Made by a program: the position numbers and the translations under genes | Shown here: piece after piece, positions 14,949 through 17,933 of the stretch | Position numbering within the stretch: position 1 is the first letter of the stretch | How the letters are laid out: the number at the start of each line of letters is the position of its first letter | From: CAZCBN01 sp964496975 | GTDB taxonomy: Bacteria; Planctomycetota; Phycisphaerae; Phycisphaerales; UBA1924 | Direction of reading: 5' to 3' | Length of the DNA: 17,933 nucleotides | Assembly: GCA_964496975.1 (NCBI GenBank) | Contig: CAZCBN010000062.1 | Location: 1 to 17,933 of the forward strand | Notes under the pieces: model-generated | Databases searched by the model: none | Told to the model about the DNA's origin: nothing | The model's input: the letters and a program-made list of their open reading frames with translations, nothing else

Positions 14949-16190
14949 CTAGTTCCCGCACGGGTCCGCCGAGAGGTCCGACTTCGGCTGGCCCGTTGAG
15001 ATCTCGCCGCCGCCCCAGTCCAGCCCCTTCAGGCCGCCCCGCGTCCACCGATACCCCTGCGGCGTCGGCAGGCGATCGTTCCCCAGCGGCGCCGGGTACA
15101 GCTTCGGGTCCAGCGGCTCGTAGATGATGCAGAACCCGCCCGGCCGCGTCGGGTTCGCCGGGTCCCACCCGGGGTTCGCGTCCGCCGTCAGCCGCGTCAG
15201 CGCCGAGCCGTCGAACGACGCCACGTTCGCCTGGGCCTGCGGGTACGAGAAGTACACCGGCTTACTCGGCTTCCAGTCGTACTCCTCAAAGAAGTACGCC
15301 TTGTTCCCCGGGAAGGCCACCTGCGTGTACTTCCGCCCGATGAAGTGCCACGAGTCGCTCGGGAACGAGAACTGCGGCAAGCCCGGCGAGCTGTACGCCG
15401 ACACCAGCGTCGAGCTCTGCGCCACCGGCCGCACGCTGTGCCCCGTGTCGTTCGCCCACGCGTAGCTGCTTGTCACGTACGACGACGAGAAGGGCCAGTG
15501 CTCCCGCACCGACGGCGCGTTCCAGGGCTCCGCCGTCGGATAGATCGACAGATCGATCTGCCCCGCCCGCACGTTCTCAGCCGCATCGAGCAGCGGCTTG
15601 TCGTTCGGGCTGATCATCACCGGGTCGGGCAGGCTCGCCGAGAGATAGGGCGTGAGCGCGATGAAGTACCACCGCCGGTGCGGCAAGAGCGGCAGCCCGC
15701 CGCCTCCGCCGCCGCCGGGACCCGCGCCGCCGTTCTGGCTCAGCACGTTCCGCACGCACACCTTGCTGTTGTCGTTGATGATCTCCCGCAACTGATACAG
15801 CGACCCGTTCAGCCCGCCCAGGCCCTGCCACTGCACCGCCTGCGGAAGCTCCGCGGTCTGCTTCGGGCCGCACGTGTTCGGCGGCCGGTAGTCAAACGTG
15901 CGCCCGGGCCGGCTCTTCCACCCAAAGTTCGGCACCGCGTCGTCGAAGTCCGACGAGTACGCCGACGCCGCAGTGTTCAACTGCTTCATGTTCGACAGGC
16001 TGACCGACTCGCGCGCCCCGACGCGCGCCTTCCCCAACGCCGGCAGCAAGATCCCGATCAGCAGCGCAATGATCGCGATCACCACCAGCAACTCAATCAG
16101 CGTGAAGCCACCCCCGCGCCGACCTTCGGACACACACCCGCCCGACGAGCCACCGCCCGACGACGCACCACCCGGAGCAGACCGCGACAT
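14949..16190 (-). CDS. Pseudopilin A3: large prepilin-like protein, four-Cys subfamily (413 aa)
   Basis: The ATG at 16190 is preceded by GGAGGTG, so it is preferred to upstream ATGs at 16208 and 16307. The leader is long (28 residues, Ser/Gly-rich, containing one Cys) and ends RRGGG before FTLIELLVVIAIIALLIGIL, a textbook prepilin cleavage/methylation site with Glu5. The mature part has four Cys: NTCGPK, SKVCV, GGFCIIY and the near-terminal DPCGN. Characteristic blocks are LREIINDNSKVCV, LLPHRRWYFIALTPYLS, SPNDKPLLDAAE, AYFFEEYDWKPSKPVYFSYP, NVASFDGS, RLTADANPGWDP and YRWTRGGLKGLDWGGGEIS. A run of seven Gly (GPGGGGGGG) precedes the LLPHRRW block. It is probably exported and anchored through the N-terminal helix; its role could be a minor pilin or a surface or secretion component. 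It lies 117 bases after the previous paralogue. Confidence 0.9.
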   Translation of the reverse strand: MSRSAPGGASSGGGSSGGCVSEGRRGGGFTLIELLVVIAIIALLIGILLPALGKARVGARESVSLSNMKQLNTAASAYSSDFDDAVPNFGWKSRPGRTFDYRPPNTCGPKQTAELPQAVQWQGLGGLNGSLYQLREIINDNSKVCVRNVLSQNGGAGPGGGGGGGLPLLPHRRWYFIALTPYLSASLPDPVMISPNDKPLLDAAENVRAGQIDLSIYPTAEPWNAPSVREHWPFSSSYVTSSYAWANDTGHSVRPVAQSSTLVSAYSSPGLPQFSFPSDSWHFIGRKYTQVAFPGNKAYFFEEYDWKPSKPVYFSYPQAQANVASFDGSALTRLTADANPGWDPANPTRPGGFCIIYEPLDPKLYPAPLGNDRLPTPQGYRWTRGGLKGLDWGGGEISTGQPKSDLSADPCGN

Positions 16191-16307
16191 CGCACCTCCA
16201 ACCGGCATGCACCCGGTCGTCACGTGAACCACGCCGGCCCCAGCCCCGGGAGCACCCCGCGCCGGCTCGGCCAACGTCGCCGCCTGCCCACCCGCCGGCC
16301 GGTTCAC

Positions 16308-17528
16308 TCAGTTCGAGCACGGGTCGGCGCTGAGGTCCGTCTTCGGCTGGCCCGTCGAAATCTCGCCGCCGCCCCAGTCGACGCCCTTCAGCCCGCCCCG
16401 CGTCCAGCGGAAGCCCTGCGGGTACCGCGCCTCGGCGTCTCCCACCGGCGGCGGGTACAACCGCTGATCGATCGGCGTGTACCGCATGCAGAACCCGCCA
16501 GCGGTGGTCGGGTTCGCCGGGTCCCACCCGGGGTTCGCCTCACCCGTCGTCCGCCCCGACACAGACCCGTCAAACGCCGCGACGTTGGCCCGCGCCTGCG
16601 GGTACGCGAAATACAGCGGCTTGCTCGGCTTCCAGTCGTACTCCTCAAAGAAGAACGCCTTGCTCGACGGGAACGCCACCTCGCCGTACCGCCGGTTCGC
16701 GAAGTTCTGCCAGAAGATCTGCGCCGTCCCGAGCCCCGACACCAGCGTCGAGTCGCTCGCCACAGGCCGCACGCTCGGCCCCTTGTCGTTCGCCCACACG
16801 TACGTGTTCGTCACGTACGACGACGAGAAGGGCCAGTGCGCCCAGATCGAAGGCGTGTTCCACCGCTCCGCCGTCGGGTACGACGTCGTGTCGTTCGTCC
16901 CCGCCAGCACCGCCTGCGCCGAGTCCAGCAGCGGCTTGTCGTTCGGGCTCACCATCACCGGGTCGGGCAGCGTGCCCGACAGATAGGCCGTCACCGTGAT
17001 GAAGTTCCAGCTCCGGTGCGGCAGCAACTCGCCGCCGCCGCCCCCCGGCACCCGGCCCCCGCCGGTGCCGATGATGTTCATCACGCACACCTTCGAGTTG
17101 TCGTTGATGATCTCGCGCAGCTGATACAACGGCCCGAGCAGCCCGTTGCTCGGGATCGCGCCGCCGGGGATCGCCTGCGTCGTCTTCGGGCCGCACGTCC
17201 CGTTCAGCCGGAACGCGTACTGCCCCACGTTCCCCCGCCAGCTGAACGTCGGCACGTGCTCGTCAAAGTCCGCGGCGTACGCGTTCGACGCCGTGTTGAT
17301 CTGCTTCATGTTCGACTGGCTCGCCGCCTCGCGGGCGCTCGTCCGCGCCTTCCCCAGCGCCGGCAGCAAGATCCCGATCAGCAGCGCGATGATCGCGATC
17401 ACCACCAGCAGCTCAATGAGCGTGAAGCCCGCCGAGCCTCGCTGAGCCCGGCGTGCGCGAAACCCGCCGGACGCGTTTCCGAGAGACCCACCCGAAGTTC
17501 CACCCGAAGATCCGATCTGGCTCCTCAT
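16308..17528 (-). CDS. Pseudopilin A2: large prepilin-like protein, four-Cys subfamily (406 aa)
   Basis: Translation most likely starts at the ATG at 17528, with a weak GGGG-type ribosome site. The leader is 34 residues, Gly/Ser/Arg-rich, ending RGSAG before FTLIELLVVIAIIALLIGIL. The four mature Cys sit in the same places as in the next gene: GTCGPK, SKVCV, GGFCMRY and DPCSN. The same ordered blocks are present: LREIINDNSKVCV, LLPHRSWNFITVTAYLS, SPNDKPLLDSAQ, PFSSSYVTNTYVWAND, FFFEEYDWKPSKPLYFAYP, NVAAFDGS, EANPGWDP and FRWTRGGLKGVDWGGGE. One departure is RTTGEANPGW where paralogues have RLTADANPGW. A short Gly run (PGGGGGE) sits in the same loop as the longer run of the neighbour. The shared unit is not found outside this array in the window. 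Confidence 0.9.
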   Translation of the reverse strand: MRSQIGSSGGTSGGSLGNASGGFRARRAQRGSAGFTLIELLVVIAIIALLIGILLPALGKARTSAREAASQSNMKQINTASNAYAADFDEHVPTFSWRGNVGQYAFRLNGTCGPKTTQAIPGGAIPSNGLLGPLYQLREIINDNSKVCVMNIIGTGGGRVPGGGGGELLPHRSWNFITVTAYLSGTLPDPVMVSPNDKPLLDSAQAVLAGTNDTTSYPTAERWNTPSIWAHWPFSSSYVTNTYVWANDKGPSVRPVASDSTLVSGLGTAQIFWQNFANRRYGEVAFPSSKAFFFEEYDWKPSKPLYFAYPQARANVAAFDGSVSGRTTGEANPGWDPANPTTAGGFCMRYTPIDQRLYPPPVGDAEARYPQGFRWTRGGLKGVDWGGGEISTGQPKTDLSADPCSN

Positions 17529-17567
17529 GAGCAACCCCGTTCCCGAAAGAGCGTCCACTTCACCCGT

Positions 17568-17584
17568 TCGCCGCACCGCGGCGA
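17568..17584. other. Small hairpin between pseudopilin genes
   Basis: TCGCCGC (17568-17574) and GCGGCGA (17578-17584) form a perfect 7-bp stem with a 3-base loop in the gap between the stop of the upstream pseudopilin (17638) and the start of the next (17528). No U tract follows. It might attenuate or process the transcript, but short GC hairpins are common in DNA this rich. Confidence 0.35.
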
Positions 17585-17637
17585 CACACCAACACGCCGA
17601 CACCGCCGGCCCCCCGCCCCCACCCGCCCGCACCCAC

Positions 17638-17933
17638 TCAGTTCGCGCACGGGTCCGCCGAAAGGTCCGTCCGCGGCTGCCCGGTCGAGATCTCGCTGCC
17701 GCCCCAGTCAATCCCCTTCAGCCCGCCCCGCGTCCACCGATACCCCTGCGGGTACCGCTCCTCCGCGTTGCCCACCGGCGCCGGGTAAAGCCGCACGTCC
17801 AGCGGCGTGTAGCGGATGCAGAACCCGCCGGCGGTCGTCGAGTTTGCCGGGGCCCACCCGGGGTTCGCGTCCGCCGTCAGCCGCACCGCCGACGACCCGT
17901 CAAAGGCCGCCACGTTCACGCTCGCCTGCGGGT
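17638..17933 (-). CDS. Pseudopilin A1, C-terminal fragment (5' end outside window)
   Basis: The frame is open to the end of the window and stops at 17638, giving the last 97 or so residues. They begin in the PQASVNVAAFDGS block and continue RLTADANPGWAP, GGFCIRYTPLD, RYPQGYRWTRGGLKGIDWGG and TDLSADPCAN, almost identical to the two four-Cys paralogues downstream. Both C-terminal Cys are present. One change is APANS where the others read DPANP. The gene is therefore at least the fifth member of the array, which continues beyond 17933. Its N-terminal prepilin signature is assumed, not seen. Confidence 0.88.
   Translation of the reverse strand, partial: PQASVNVAAFDGSSAVRLTADANPGWAPANSTTAGGFCIRYTPLDVRLYPAPVGNAEERYPQGYRWTRGGLKGIDWGGSEISTGQPRTDLSADPCAN

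Noticed and set aside
12575..17933. Array considered as a CRISPR or short tandem repeat locus
   Set aside because: The repeated units are whole coding genes with protein-level conservation, not short regularly spaced repeats.

Overview
The window is GC-rich (roughly 70 % by eye) and looks like a chromosomal segment of a planctomycete, most probably of the class Phycisphaerae. The reasons are a PEP-CTERM-like secreted protein with a PAPG-type tail, several large pseudopilins with long Gly/Ser leaders, a UVR-motif protein of a type I associate with planctomycetes, and large secreted proteins of unknown function. This assignment rests on recognising families by eye, not on a search. I see no tRNA, rRNA, CRISPR array, transposase or other mobile-element gene.

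Layout. At 1-225 (+) is the tail of an ACT-domain protein, followed by a secreted protein of unknown function (428-1681, +). It converges on a PEP-CTERM-like beta-propeller protein (1872-2798, -), with a strong 13-bp hairpin between the two (1780-1809). A 427-bp gene-free stretch with a candidate promoter lies upstream of the PEP-CTERM gene. Next on the minus strand come thioredoxin reductase trxB (3226-4233), a 561-residue secreted protein with a pseudopilin-like C-terminal module (4329-6014), and a primary-type sigma-70 factor (6083-7060). A divergent, unusually AT-rich intergenic region (7061-7385) separates the sigma gene from a plus-strand UVR-motif protein (7386-8582). That region contains an inverted-repeat element able to fold as a three-way junction.

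The right half is entirely minus strand. Read in the direction of transcription it holds at least five tandem pseudopilin genes (the first cut by the window edge at 17933, then 17528-16308, 16190-14949, 14812-13703 and 13699-12575). These are followed closely by mnmG (12541-10553, tRNA wobble-uridine modification) and a KefB/CPA2-type cation:proton antiporter with an RCK domain (10470-8632).

The pseudopilins fall into two subfamilies. The three upstream ones (A; one partial) have long Gly/Ser-rich leaders or an unseen N-terminus. The two complete A members have four Cys in the mature chain, and the partial one shows the C-terminal two. The two downstream ones (B) have three-residue leaders before the cleavage Gly and have lost both C-terminal Cys. 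The B pair is about 97 % identical at both gene ends but strongly diverged in the middle, which suggests duplication followed by diversification of the exposed part or gene conversion of the ends. The Shine-Dalgarno of the second B gene is made from the last codons and stop of the first, which suggests they are made together. The tandem pseudopilin array and the structured element at 7208-7265 are the parts most worth following up.
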